DNA of 64,000 nucleotides. Origin: Purpureocillium takamizusanense. Its lineage: Eukaryota; Ascomycota; Sordariomycetes; Hypocreales; Ophiocordycipitaceae. The stretch covers positions 3,596,001-3,660,000 of the forward strand of contig NC_063068.1 of the NCBI RefSeq assembly GCF_022605165.1, in the 5' to 3' direction. The stretch's first letter is position 1. Every line of letters starts with the position of its first letter. Position numbers and translations under genes: made by a program. Of this stretch, positions 1-10,770 are shown in pieces. The notes beneath the pieces were generated by a model, which had not been told where the DNA came from, ran no database searches, and saw only the letters and a program-made list of their open reading frames with translations.

Positions 1-573
1 ACGACAACCTTTCTTACACCTCGCTCCGCATCACTATGGTCTCAACTTGTGGCGCCACCCCCGCTGGCTCCTCCAGACTGGATCCGGTCTCGCACCCGAC
101 GGCTGTTTCTTGTATCGTTGGGTGTACCTGTGGATCTGGACGAAATTCTCCCAGCTTCTAAACAAAAGAAGCTGGTGCTGCCATCACTAAACATCTCTGC
201 CACGTCACCCCGCACATCTAGCGATTCACGGTCGGCGTCGCGGCTACGGCAGGGGGACGGTAACGGCTCGTCAACCTCAGTGGACACTCAGGGTCGGCCG
301 AAGGAGTCGAAGAGACGAAAAGGTGCTCCGCAACAGCCAGAGCTGGACTTGGTTGCCGCGCGGTACCTTTGTACGACGACGGATGAAGCACTTGACGGTA
401 TGACGAATGAAGAGCTCAAGCAACACGTCGAGAAGTTGGAGTCCATACAAGGCACAGCAAAGGACGTTCTCGAATATTGGCAGAAACGAACGGACGAAAA
501 AATCGGCGATCGCGAGGCTTTCGAGGGAGTGATAGAGAACCTCGTCAAGCATGCGCGGAAAGTACGAAAGTAG
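1..573 (+). CDS. 3' part of an unassigned conserved protein
   Basis: The reading frame is open from the first base of the window (frame starting at base 1) to a TAG at 571-573, so the true start lies upstream and only about 190 C-terminal residues are visible. The N-terminal visible part is proline- and tryptophan-rich (APPPLAPPDWIRSRTRR), followed by a conserved-looking segment (VDLDEILPASKQKKL), a Ser/Arg/Gly-rich linker with a basic cluster (KESKRRKG), and a charged, probably helical or coiled C-terminus rich in Glu and Lys. From memory it resembles the C-terminal region of fungal DUF5102 (Laa2-like, clathrin AP-1 accessory) proteins, but I cannot confirm this and assign no function. It converges with the eIF2 gamma gene on the other strand. 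Confidence 0.75.
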   Translation, partial: TTTFLTPRSASLWSQLVAPPPLAPPDWIRSRTRRLFLVSLGVPVDLDEILPASKQKKLVLPSLNISATSPRTSSDSRSASRLRQGDGNGSSTSVDTQGRPKESKRRKGAPQQPELDLVAARYLCTTTDEALDGMTNEELKQHVEKLESIQGTAKDVLEYWQKRTDEKIGDREAFEGVIENLVKHARKVRK

Positions 574-1019
574 ACAAAGTTTTAGATACGCTCAATAATT
601 CACGTGGCAAACTGCCTGAGCAAGAGCATAGACGCACATGTACAGTATGAGATGTTTACGATTTGATTCATGGACCAAGCGGCCGACTTGTGTGTCTACA
701 GTGTGCAGCCGTCGTTGCGCCCCCAGATGGTCACAGCCCTCATGGGATGCTCCTCTGGTGACCGTCCTCGAATGACAGCTTTATGAACACCGATTTGCGC
801 TTCGGCGCCTGGCGCCCCCCCCTCCATGCCACATCTAAACTTATGCAGACTTTTGGAGAAACAAACCCCTTGGGGTTGCGTCGTGCGCCCCCGTTGGGGC
901 AGAGCTCTCAATCCGGATATCCGTACCTTACGACGTGCTGGGCTCCAACGTAACACCGCTGAGATTCAGGTCAGTAATGCGTTACCTCAGTGGAGGGAGG
1001 TTGGGTGCGGCAGGGTGTC
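574..1019. other. Convergent intergenic region
   Basis: This 446-bp stretch separates the stop codons of two converging genes and should hold both 3' UTRs. Short open frames here have no protein-like features. I see no RNA gene or repeat. Confidence 0.6.
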
Positions 1020-2587
1020 TTACGCAGCAATCGTGGCCCAGCCGATGAGACGCCAGTGCTTCTCGATACGGCGACTCAGGGCAACCTTCTCACCGATGTT
1101 GGTGCAGGCGGGGCTGGTCAGGACCAGCTTGGCGGCATCGTTCTTGATGGCGGCAACCTTGGCGCCGGTGGACGTAGAGCCAATGTTAACCATGATCACC
1201 TCATTCTTGGCCAGCTTGGCGACCTTGGCCTGCTTGCCGTCGGCGGTCCTGACACCGAGAAGACGGCGGAGGAGATAGAAGTTGACCTCAATCTCGCTGT
1301 AAATCTCCGGGAGTCTGCCCTTGAGGCCGAGAACGAAGCCGACGAGACGGTCGGCTCTGCAGAGAGTCGGATCGATGCGTGTACCAACACCGATCAGACC
1401 ACCGGGCACGGCATACTTGAGGTCATTGGCCTCAGAGTTAAGCGAGACGACTCTGCTGAAGATGGGGGTGCATTTGAGAGCACCCGCGTCATCTCGGGAG
1501 ACAATGCCGGGACGGATCTCGATCTCGTCACCCAGCTTGACAACGCCGTGGAGAATACTGCCACCAGCGACACCGCCCTTCAGGTCGTCGATCTCGGCAC
1601 CGGGCTTGTTGACGTCGAAAGATCGGATGACGATCATGTGCGGGTCCATGGTGAAGTCCCTGGGGGGAACAGGGATGGTATTGACAATGGCCTCGTTGAC
1701 GGCGTCGATGTTGAACTTGAGCTGAGCTGAAATGGGGATGACAGGCGACTTGCCGGCAACCGTTCCTCGGATGAACTTGAGGATAGACTCATAGTGCTGC
1801 TGAGCGGCCTCTTCCCGCATGAGATCGACTTTGTTCTGCAAAATGATGATCTTGTCCAGCTTCATGATTTCAATGGCAGCCAAATGCTCCGAGGTCTGGG
1901 GTTGGGGGCAGGACTCGTTGCCAGCAATGAGGAGCAGGGCAGCGTCCATGACTGCGGCACCTGACAACATGGTGCTCATCAGAATGTCGTGACCGGGGCA
2001 GTCGACGAAACTGGACAACAAGTTAGAATGGGGGTTGGAGGTGGTAATATGTAGCGCGCCGATAGTACGTACGAGACGTGTCTCAATAGCCGGTAGGTAC
2101 CGCTGCAGCCATCACGTTCGCAGGGAGGGTCAACCTCCTTCTCGCTCTTGTAGCTTCGGTAGCAGCCGGGTCGCGGGCACTCCGGGTTGTCGCACTTGTA
2201 GATCTTCGCGTTGGCGTAGCCGAGCTTGATGGTGATGTTGCGGATCAGCTCGTTCTTGAAGCGGACGGTCTGGACGCCGGAGATGGCCTTGACGACGGTC
2301 GATTTACCGTGGGCGACATGACCGATGGTGCCAATGTTGATGGTCGCTTGCCGGGCAATGATTTCAGGCGTGAGGGGAGTCAGGCTGGCGAGGTCGAGGT
2401 CTTTCGGGTCTGTTTGCGGGGGCAGCGGGGGCCTTTGGATGGTCTGGTCTGGGATGGCAGGGTTGGACTTCTTGAGGGCCGACTTCAGGGGTTTGTCGTC
2501 GGCAGCGTCGTGCTGGCCATCGAAAGACTCGCCAGAGTCAGACTCGGAGTCAATGTCATCGTATTTGGGATCGCCGTTGGCAGACAT
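1020..2587 (-). CDS. GCD11: Translation initiation factor eIF2 subunit gamma
   Basis: This is the GTP-binding core subunit of eIF2, which delivers initiator Met-tRNA to the 40S subunit in the cytosol. Two exons are inferred: 2587-2073 and 2010-1020, with a 62-nt intron (donor GTACGT, acceptor CCAG) joining ...RHVS to FVDCPGHD; the product is 501 aa, close to family length. G1 is GHVAHGKST at residues 89-97, G3 is DCPGHD and G4 is NKVDL. A Cys-rich zinc-ribbon insertion (CDNPEC ... CERDGC) precedes G3, as in eukaryotic gamma subunits, and the C-terminus ends in the expected basic/tryptophan stretch. The first 80 residues are acidic and lack catalytic motifs. The start ATG at 2587 is the first in-frame Met before the conserved core. 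The long plus-strand frame opposite it is a codon-bias shadow. Confidence 0.96.
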
Positions 2588-5500
2588 GGTGACGCTCGTG
2601 GGTTTGGCGGGGCAACTCTGCGGGCGGGAAAGGAAAAAAAAAAAGAAGACAGGCAGTCGGCGTGCGAGCTCGGCGCTGGGCGCTGGCGGACGAGATTTCT
2701 ATCGATTACGTGTCAGGAGATGGAGGTATAAAATTCTGTAGATGTTGCTGGAAGCGATCGGGTCGAGGTATCGCAACGTGAAGTCACGAGCAGCTGGTCA
2801 ATATGGGGTATTTCGGCGGGTTGTATCAAAATTCCTCGTGTGCAGTCACTTGGGCGAGGGATGACTCTTACGCTAATCCTGTTAGGGCCTGATAAACGGA
2901 TAAGACTGAATTTGCCCCTCGTCGGCTGAAGGTCGGGCTTGGGCAACAAAGCTCCCCACTAAGCAGGAGGCACACGTCACGGAGCAGAGTGCCATGCGTC
3001 GTTCGGCTACACGAATGGTTTCCTTCGGTACAAGTACTACGGTTAATGGGAATACGAGAATTCTTCCGGAAATTTACAAAGCAGGAAGGCCTCTGTGAAG
3101 GTGACGATTTGTTCTGGAGACTCCTTTCTGTTCTCTTCAATTTTCTTTTCCCCTTGATTAGCTGATGTGGTACCTCAGGTGTGCTGCACTCAATGAAGCA
3201 ATGAGTGGCAATGCCGACTTACGAGGCCGCACTTTGACGGTGGGCCTCTCTCTCGACCCGGCTCATAAACTACTTGACGAGTAAAACCAAGCCGTCTACA
3301 AATATAGAGCGCATCGTCGTAAAATGACCGCATGCGTATGCTCGAGGGGTAATGTGTCGTCGCGCACTGGGTCCCTTGGTGGGTGCCCAGCCGCCTGCGC
3401 AAGACCCCCGTCTCTTTTCCCCAAGGCCGACTAAAAAGGAGGATGCGGTTGCATTTCCGTCATTGCCTCGTTGGGGGCGAACAAGTAACTTACTATAGCG
3501 GTGCCTGCTGTTAGGAGACAAGCTACTGGCATGGGCAGCACGGAAGTATACCGTGCTGTTGACCAAGTCGGCGGATCTATCAGAGCCTGATGGGGGGAAA
3601 TTCGACTGTGAGCTCCTTTCGACAACACCGGGACGAATACTTGCGCTACGGCAGGCAGGCAGGCGTGTTGCAAGTGTGTGCGTTTGGTACGCTGTGGGCT
3701 GATTGCGAACGCGGCAGGGCCTGCTGGACATTATGGCGACTTGCGGGAGCGTCGGCCGCGTGCGCACGTACTGAACAATTTGTCATGGTGCCGAGACATG
3801 TTGCCACCCCAGAATCCCGTGTGTCTCTGACCGGCCGAATATAAATAGTTGACCTCTATGTGCCTCCCTGGACGATGTGTGATTGACAACAGCGCCTTCT
3901 CCTCGGCCGAGTGCTTTGTGCGGTTCGGAGCCCTGGCAAGGGTAACGTCGTCCATGCTGCTTGCTTGGTTCGCTACCATTTTTGGGGATGGTAGACATGG
4001 CCGGCGGTGGCGGAACAAGACCGGGCACCAACGACTTCCAGGATTTCGGCCAGCTCTCGACCGGTCGGGAGGAGTGTGGTTTGTGGTTCGCCATCTGGAC
4101 GGACATGGATGAAGCCGAACAACAGCGAGAGGTGGACGAATCCCACTGCATGGCCCGCTCTTGCCGCCGGCCTCTGCAGGGTGGCTGGAGGGGAACTTGA
4201 ATGGGCGCCTGCGGTTGGGCACATCACAGCGGGCCTCCACCGCGGCCGCCAACACGGCTGCACGGCCCTGGCCAATCACGCGGGCAGGCGCGGGCGATCC
4301 CTGGGAGCGACCGCCAGCGCCCGGCAGGGGTCTGGGCGGACCATGTCACGCTCCAGGGCTTCCCTGAGCTTCTCGTCCACTACCCGCCGCGCAACGACGA
4401 ATGGTATCGCGGGAGCCGGCTCGCACGCGCAGCGCAGCAGCGCAACTGCAGTCGGACCCCAACCACCGGGAAGCACCCTTGAAGTAAGTGGGAGGGCCGT
4501 CCGCCGCCCCGGGGAGGTTTCGCCGCCGCTGCAACGTCCAGACTCCAGAGCTGCGGTACGGAGCAGCCTTGGTGTTGGTGATGGACGACATGCTGTGCAT
4601 CGTACCACCCTCGCCCTCGCCCTCACCCTCACCCCCTTCCCCCCCTTCCCTCCGCCGCCCGCCTTCTTGCCGCCGGCGGGTGTGTCTGCTGTCCGTCGGG
4701 GGCAGGAGCGAGCGGTTGCACTGCTCGGGTTCCTGCCCTGGCCGTCCAGCTCTTCTTGGCAGACCACGGCCGTTATGAGCATGTATTGTATCTACATTGT
4801 ATGCTGTTGTAGGTCTGGATTGATAATAAACCATCCATGACCGCCGCCGTCTTGTTGCTGTCGAGCCCGCCGCTTCCCCCTCACACCGTGCTTCGCTGCT
4901 TCCCGCTCCGTCTCGCCATCGAGTCAAGACGACCGCCGTGCGAAGAACATCTCCCGTCTGTCTCTGTTATAGTGAAACCTCGCCTCCCGAGGCCTCGGAC
5001 GCCGCCGCCGCCGCCGCGGATTCACATACACATACATACTCGGCGATACCGCGTGCCGAGCGCACACACAACGAGACTGTGAGTTGACAGCGGTTTCCTT
5101 GTCTTTCTTCAACGCAATTGCTTCTGCTCGGGCCACGCAGTATCTATCCCCTTCATCCCGGCGCCCCTCCATTCACGCCTCAGCATTCGCGGCGGCGCTT
5201 GGCGCCACACCTTGCCTGCCTTGTATTTGGGAGCCCGTAGTAGCTCGGGCGTCTACTGCGACAGGCCGTCCGTTTTCTTTGCCTTGCCTGATCTCCAACA
5301 CCCTCCGGCCCTCGACTCCACCTCGCTCGGCGGCTAGAGCTGTCGAATGAGCTGCAGCTTCTCCGCGCCATGTAGTTGCCCTCAAAACTGCCGCTGTCCC
5401 TCATCCGGCCCGCACCTGCGGCGTCTCTTTCTGTTCCTCGATAGCTGGTCTCATTCCATACTCTCTTCCCCTCCTCGCTGAGATTCTTTTCCTGATCCTG

Positions 5501-5642
5501 TTCCCGGGACTCTGCTTGCAGCTGGTTTGGAAGCCCTGTCCTGCCCGGTCATCATCAAGAAAAGACCGTCCATCACACGGAACAGCCTCGTTTTCTTGTC
5601 TTCTTTTACACCGTCTGCTTGTTTGTGGCACGTCTTGGCAAA
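2588..5642. promoter_or_regulatory. 3.1 kb divergent intergenic region
   Basis: This region lies between the divergently transcribed eIF2 gamma and MARVEL-like genes and must contain both promoters. Purine-rich DNA with an A-run sits just upstream of the eIF2 gamma ATG (about 2628-2646). Strong CT-rich blocks, such as the CCCTCNCC repeats at about 4607-4655, resemble fungal pyrimidine promoter tracts. Several open frames of 100-280 codons occur on both strands between 3270 and 5400. They are Pro/Arg/Gly-rich, overlap one another and match no family I know, so I did not call them. No tRNA or transposon was recognised. Confidence 0.5.
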
Positions 5643-7331
5643 ATGGCCAGCCAAGGTCCGTCCTCTCGTGGCGCCGTGTATCTGCAAGAAAAGGTACTTC
5701 GTGCGGCCCAGCTAACCCTCCTCCCTCAGGCTTCGACGAGAAGAGGCGGCCCGCCGCTCTCAACTTGACTCCGGTTCGATCCGGTACTTCAGACTCATCA
5801 TCCTCGGACAGCTCACTCAAGGTTCCGCGAACTCCCCGCTTCGCAGAGGCTACCTCTGTACATTCTCCGGTCGACATGGAGTCGCCGTTTTCCGATCCAG
5901 ACAAGTCTCATGTCGCCCACGCGCAACCTGGCGATGTCGGCTTCGGTTACATCAACGATACCAACCGCGAGTCCGTGGCGGTCCCCATGACGCCCAGGTC
6001 TCCCCTCAAGAGCGCCATGAAGGCTCCCGGGACGCCGGGGAGGCAGCTCACCAACCCCTTGAGCCCTACGTTTCGCGAAGAGGAGGTGCTCGAGAAGCGT
6101 GAGCTCGCCACCGAAAAGGAGCAAGCTAGAGACATAGTGTGTATCCTATCTCTAAACCTCATTTTAAGCCGCTAACCGTCACGCCAGAAAATCAAAACCC
6201 GCGTGCGCATGGCCAAGTTTGCTCTTCGTGGCGTGGGCTTCAGCTGTTCCCTCATCATTCTCTCCATGCTGTCCGCCTCGTTCGCCATCTTCAACTCCAC
6301 CAAGGCGCTCGCGTCGCAGAGCAGCATGCCTCCCTGGGCTCCCAACACAGACAAGACGTCCTGGCCACAAAAGTTGACGCTTGCCATGGCCTGTTTCTCA
6401 CTTTTTATCTGCCTCATGGTATTCGCAGCCTACTGCCGCGGCGGCCATAAGAGGGCCGAGAAAGTTAACACTTACTACACCATGTTCGCCATTGGCTGGG
6501 TAAGTTAGGCCCTGCTGATGCTTTTCGTTACCCGGCTGTAGCCATGCTGATTCGTTCTAGTTCATCATAAGCATGCTTCTTTGGGTAATCACAGCCGTCG
6601 TTGTCCAGCATGCTAGGGACAGTGGCAGCAACAAGGACATGTGGGGATGGGCCTGTGTTGACAACACTCGCTCTGACGTCTTCGCGGAGAAGGTCGACTA
6701 CCAGCTCGTCTGCCGCCTTCAAAACTGGACCCTCATCTGCATCATCATTGAGATTGTTGTCGAGGTCATCTCCATCTCGCTCTATAGCATCGTGTTCTAC
6801 CGGTACTACACCAAGCGCCGCCTTTTCAAGTCCATGGACCTGAGGGATCGTGCGCGGTCCGACCTTTACCTAGCCCAGCTTCGCTCCCAGTCTGCTCCCA
6901 ACACACCGGGTTTCGGTCCCAAGTCTCCAGGCATCGGGGGCCCGAAGTCACCCGCCCTGAGCAGCTACGCCATGTCCCCGCGCCACCCGCCGGCCGCCTA
7001 TCGCAATCTGTCCGACATTGACGAGTCCAGCCCGTTCACACCCGGCGGTCGTGTCACCGAACCTCAGTCCCAATTCAACAAACCGTCTCCAACGTTCAAG
7101 CTGCAAGCACCCCCTACAAAGGCCCCCTCGGCGACCCCCAAGACCAACCAAGGGTCTTTCTCTCCGACTACCACCAGCGCACCAACCCCACCCGAGGATG
7201 CTTTCACAGAGCATGCTCCGCAAGCCTCTCAGGAGCCTACATACGAGGCGGTGCCCATTCCCGGAGCATACGCCGGCGCCGCCGTTAAGAGCCCGCCACC
7301 GACACAAATCTCGTTTGGGCAGGCCCGGTAA
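5643..7331 (+). CDS. Four-transmembrane MARVEL-like membrane protein
   Basis: A conserved fungal integral membrane protein of unknown role. Four exons are inferred: 5643-5655, 5730-6136, 6188-6499 and 6561-7331. The first intron has a CTAAC branch site at 5712-5716. The product is 500 aa. The first exon encodes only MASQ plus one base; the N-terminal ~170 residues are Ser/Pro-rich with several SP/TP sites, so probably cytosolic and phosphorylated. Four hydrophobic segments follow: one after MAKFALRG, one around KLTLAMACFSLFIC, one spanning the intron-3 junction (FAIGW-FIISMLLWV), and one after LQNWTLIC. The short loops and paired segments suggest a MARVEL-type fold. The last ~165 residues are Pro/Ser-rich with no hydrophobic segment. 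Other four-TM families such as tetraspanins are possible, but their Cys signature is absent. Confidence 0.85.
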
Positions 7332-8294
7332 GGGAAATCCTTTATACGAATGCTTTTGCGGAAGACGTCTGAGATTTGCTTGAATCTTGGACTGGGACGG
7401 TGAAACCCCTTCTTGGACATTTCTTTCACTTTGTAAGCGGCTATACCAACGGCGTTGAATGGCGGTAGAGACTTGCGTGGTCTGCCTCATGGGAGTCTAG
7501 CTTACCTGGACTAGACAGCCTTGACCCTTAATTCACATTATATGGTGTCCCAATTGGCCACCTGAGTGATGCCATCGATAAACGGTTCACGCATAAAGGG
7601 CAGATGCATTTCTGCTATAAGAAGCGGCGATGGGCATAGGTCTCTGAACGTAAGAGTTAGGGTCATCTCGTATATCAATGGTGTTGTTCTTGACGCGTTG
7701 GGGACCGTTGCCCAAGACTTCAACTCCCATTTGTGGCCATGCCCCGCGCGTAAAGCTGGCGTCCATTCGACGCCCTACCGATGTTGGGGCCAGACATCGG
7801 TGTCATGTGTCGCGCCAGTTTCATGGGACGGGCCTTGCATGCTACACAAGAGTCACACCAATTCTGTCACGTCACACGCACATCTTCATCACACGTTTGC
7901 CACGAGGCGCAATGTCTTGAAGGGATAGGTGGTCATCATAGAAAGCGACTCCTAGATACATGAACAGAGGCGACAAAAGAGAGGTAAAAGGAAGAACTAT
8001 CGCATTACTTTTGGTAATCCTCATCGCGCCTTGTCATCCATTAAGGCGCAAAGGACTTCCCGAGCCTTCGTCATGCAGCCACTTCGATCTTTGCCCTCAA
8101 GCCACCGCGCGGCCGGCCGCCGAGGGCCGGCCCCGGATGTCCCTCTAGAAACGCAAATCTATCAACAGCTGCAAAGGGAAAATCACCGTAAAAACTCTCC
8201 ACCAGATGTCGCGACTGCCGTCCAAGGGCCGCCTTAAGCGTAGCGGCCCAGATGACGCAGGGCGACGCCGAAAGATGCTTTGGTAGTTGTTGAC
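7332..8294. other. Convergent intergenic region
   Basis: This 963-bp region lies between two convergent stop codons. It should contain both 3' UTRs and polyadenylation signals. The open frames are short and compositionally unconvincing. I see nothing else in it. Confidence 0.55.
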
Positions 8295-9830
8295 TTAGAT
8301 GAGGTCGGCAACGTTCATGGGCATTTCCTCAATCTGGGTGCTGTAGAACTGCTCGATCTCACGCATCATGCGGACATCGTCGGCGGTAACAAAGTTGATG
8401 GCAACGCCCTTTCGGCCGAAACGACCGCCACGGCCAATGCGGTGAATGTAGTTCTCACGATTGGCGGGCAAGTCGTAGTTGATGACCAGCGAAACCTGCT
8501 GGACGTCGATACCACGGGCCAGGAGGTCGGTGGCAATCAGGACACGGGAGGAGCCAGAGCGGAACTCCTTCATGATCAGGTCACGCTGGGCCTGGTCCAT
8601 GTCGCCGTGCATAGCCGAGACAGTGAAATCGCGGGCGGTAAGCTTGTCGGTGAGCCAGTCGACCTTTCTGCGGGTGTTGCAGAAGATGACGGCCTGGGTG
8701 ATGGTGACCGTCTCATACAGGTCGGACAGGGTGTCAAGCTTCCACTCTTCCTTCTCGACGGCAATGTAGAATTGCTTGATACCCTCGAGGGTGAGCTCAT
8801 CCTTCTTGACCAGGATACGGACGGGGTCACGCATGAAGCGGGTAGTGACCTCGAGAACGTCCTGGGGCATGGTGGCGGAAAGGAGGACGACCTGCGTGGA
8901 CTGGGGAAGAAGCTGGAAGATGTCGTAGATCTGGTCGGTGAAACCACGCTAAAAAAAATCGTCAGCATTAACGTCCGTCGAGGTAGGAAATGCGTTGATG
9001 TCGTACAGAAAGCATCTCGTCGGCCTCGTCGAGAACGAACATCTTCATCGAGTCCGTCTTGAGGAAACGGCGCTGAATCATGTCCTGGACACGGCCAGGG
9101 GTTCCGACAACGACATGGGGGCCGTCCTGAAGGGCCTTCATGTCATCGCGAACGCTGGTACCACCGATGCAAGCGTGCGTCTCAATGTTCATGAAGTCGC
9201 CAATAGCGACAACAACCTTCTGAATCTGCTGAGCGAGCTCACGGGTGGGGGCCAGGATCAGGGCCTGGCACTGCTTGACGTTGGGGTCGATGTTCTGGAG
9301 CGTAGAGATGGAGAAGGTGGCGGTCTTGCCAGTACCAGACTGGGCCTGGGCGATGACATCGTGTCCCTTGATGACGGGCATAATCGCACGCTGCTGAATG
9401 GCCGAGGGGCGCTCGAAACCATAGGCGTACACTGCAGGGACAAGTCAGACACAAGCCGAAGGACGGCGGTCGGGCAACGGCGATGTTTGCTTACCACCAC
9501 GGAGAAGCTCAGACTTGAGGTTCATGTCATCGAAGGAGTCCACGGTCTCGTCATAGTTGGACTCGATCTGCCCTGCAAGATTTTCCTGTCAGTCACCGTA
9601 ACAGATTGCGCGCAGAAGCATATCTGGCGAGGAGCCAAGGCGAGGGCGAGGGCGAGGGCAGGCGCGCATCGTGCGGCGCCTTGTCTGACCGCAGGTGATC
9701 CACCCCCGCGATAAACGCGACGAACCGCGATGCCAGCGCCTTCGCACCCTCCTCCACGTCGACAGCGCAGAATGAAGCCGGAATCCAACTCACCCTCGGG
9801 GACGTCCTCGAGTCCCTTGTCGGTAGCCAT
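8295..9830 (-). CDS. TIF1: ATP-dependent RNA helicase eIF4A
   Basis: DEAD-box helicase of the eIF4F cap-binding complex; it unwinds 5' UTR structure during scanning in the cytosol. Four exons are inferred: 9830-9794, 9572-9495, 9431-9007 and 8948-8295, with introns of 221, 63 and 58 nt. The product is 397 aa, exactly the eIF4A length. All core motifs are present in order: Q motif (FERPSAIQQ), I (AQSGTGKT), Ia (PTRELA), Ib (TPGR), II (DEAD), III (SAT), IV (VIFCNTRR), V ([10 protein letters not shown]) and VI ([13 protein letters not shown]). The acidic N-terminus ([21 protein letters not shown]) also matches fungal eIF4A. The long first intron near the start codon is common in highly expressed fungal genes. 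The promoter at 9831-10770 carries a CCAAT box and a CGCTTAGGG element that recurs upstream of the P0 gene. Confidence 0.98.
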
Positions 9831-10770
9831 GATTGCGGAAGTTTTGAAGAAGAATCTAGATCAAGCGCAGCTCGACCTAGATGGATTATGAAAAATGCGC
9901 GGGGTGGGCGAGGAAAAATCGGCAGGCGCTTCGCTCGGGAAGGGCTGCGACTGGTGCTGAATAGAAACTTTGGTTCGACTAGATCCGTACGCTCTCGGAA
10001 GTGACGAGAGCTGACCGAAATCTAGGAGGTTGCGGGTATATCTCGTTGTGATGTTCCTTGAAAGGTTGGAGAGGGGAGAGAAGGAGAGAAAAAAAAAGTC
10101 GGTTGAGGGGCCCTCCTCGACTTGTAATTTTTCCCTCCTGCCCACACGCAGCGCTGGCCAATCAGCGAGGCCGGGGTTCGGGGTTGGCCCCACGCTTAGG
10201 GTACTTTTCAGGTTACCACAGCAGGGCATTTCGCAGCACCGGGTACCTGAGCGGCACCCAGCGCTACCAGACACCAACCAGCCTGGCGGCGACTGAACAC
10301 CAGGAAGTTTTTTCCCGCCCAAAGATTAAGCATGCTGGTGGCCACTGTGGTGGTGCTGGTGGTGCTGGTGGTGGTAACGCAGTGGCGGTGCTCACTCGCC
10401 CGCCACCCACCGCCGACTCATTCCAGGTTCTCTGACACCACCTAAACTGTACCTTCTCAACCACTTACACTGAGCCCGCCCGCGATTTGCTATTGCATTG
10501 CCGAGTTACATTCACGTCTCGCCTCGCGCCCATCATCCCGACTCGGTCTGAACTAGCCAGGACGCGGGCCACCTGGACTGCAGTCACTCTACATTAGCCG
10601 AAGCATAGCTCGCGCCGACTGAGTCACTCGCGCAAGTGTCAACTGCTGTCGCGTCGTCAGATTTTGAACCTTGCTGGAGAGGGGCCGCAGGGACTTTCAT
10701 GCTGCCCTCTGCTGCCTTGAACCGAGGTCGAAAGTTTGTATGAGTCTCTAACAGGACGCCTTTTGCAGCC
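9831..10770. promoter_or_regulatory. Divergent promoter region of eIF4A and the JmjC gene
   Basis: This 940-bp region separates divergent start codons. Visible elements are CCAATCAG at 10158-10165 (CCAAT box), CGCTTAGGG at 10193-10201, and a GGTGGTGCT triplet-type repeat around 10339-10377. Purine-rich DNA with an A-run at about 10090-10098 lies roughly 260 bp upstream of the eIF4A ATG. No gene is supported. Confidence 0.55.
10193..10201 (+). promoter_or_regulatory. CGCTTAGGG element upstream of eIF4A
   Basis: The nonamer CGCTTAGGG includes TTAGGG, the core bound by Tbf1/telobox-type factors that regulate ribosomal protein genes in several fungi. It lies about 365 bp upstream of the eIF4A start, and an identical copy lies upstream of ribosomal protein P0 at 51273-51281. 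A role in co-regulation is inference. Confidence 0.4.

Noticed and set aside
990..1730. 246-codon plus-strand open frame opposite eIF2 gamma
   Set aside because: It mirrors the eIF2 gamma coding frame; long antisense frames are expected from GC-rich codon bias. No domain or start context supports it.
4007..4840. 277-codon open frame in the eIF2 gamma/MARVEL intergenic region
   Set aside because: Ser/Arg/Pro-rich, overlapped by frames on both strands, with no domain or splice-consistent partner.
8280..9062. 260-codon plus-strand open frame opposite eIF4A
   Set aside because: Antisense shadow of a highly biased gene; its composition (Val/Asp/Gly-rich) is the mirror of eIF4A codons.
9972..9986. 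GGTTCGA sequence resembling a tRNA B box
   Set aside because: The rest of the B box does not match and no cloverleaf can be drawn; it lies in the eIF4A upstream region.
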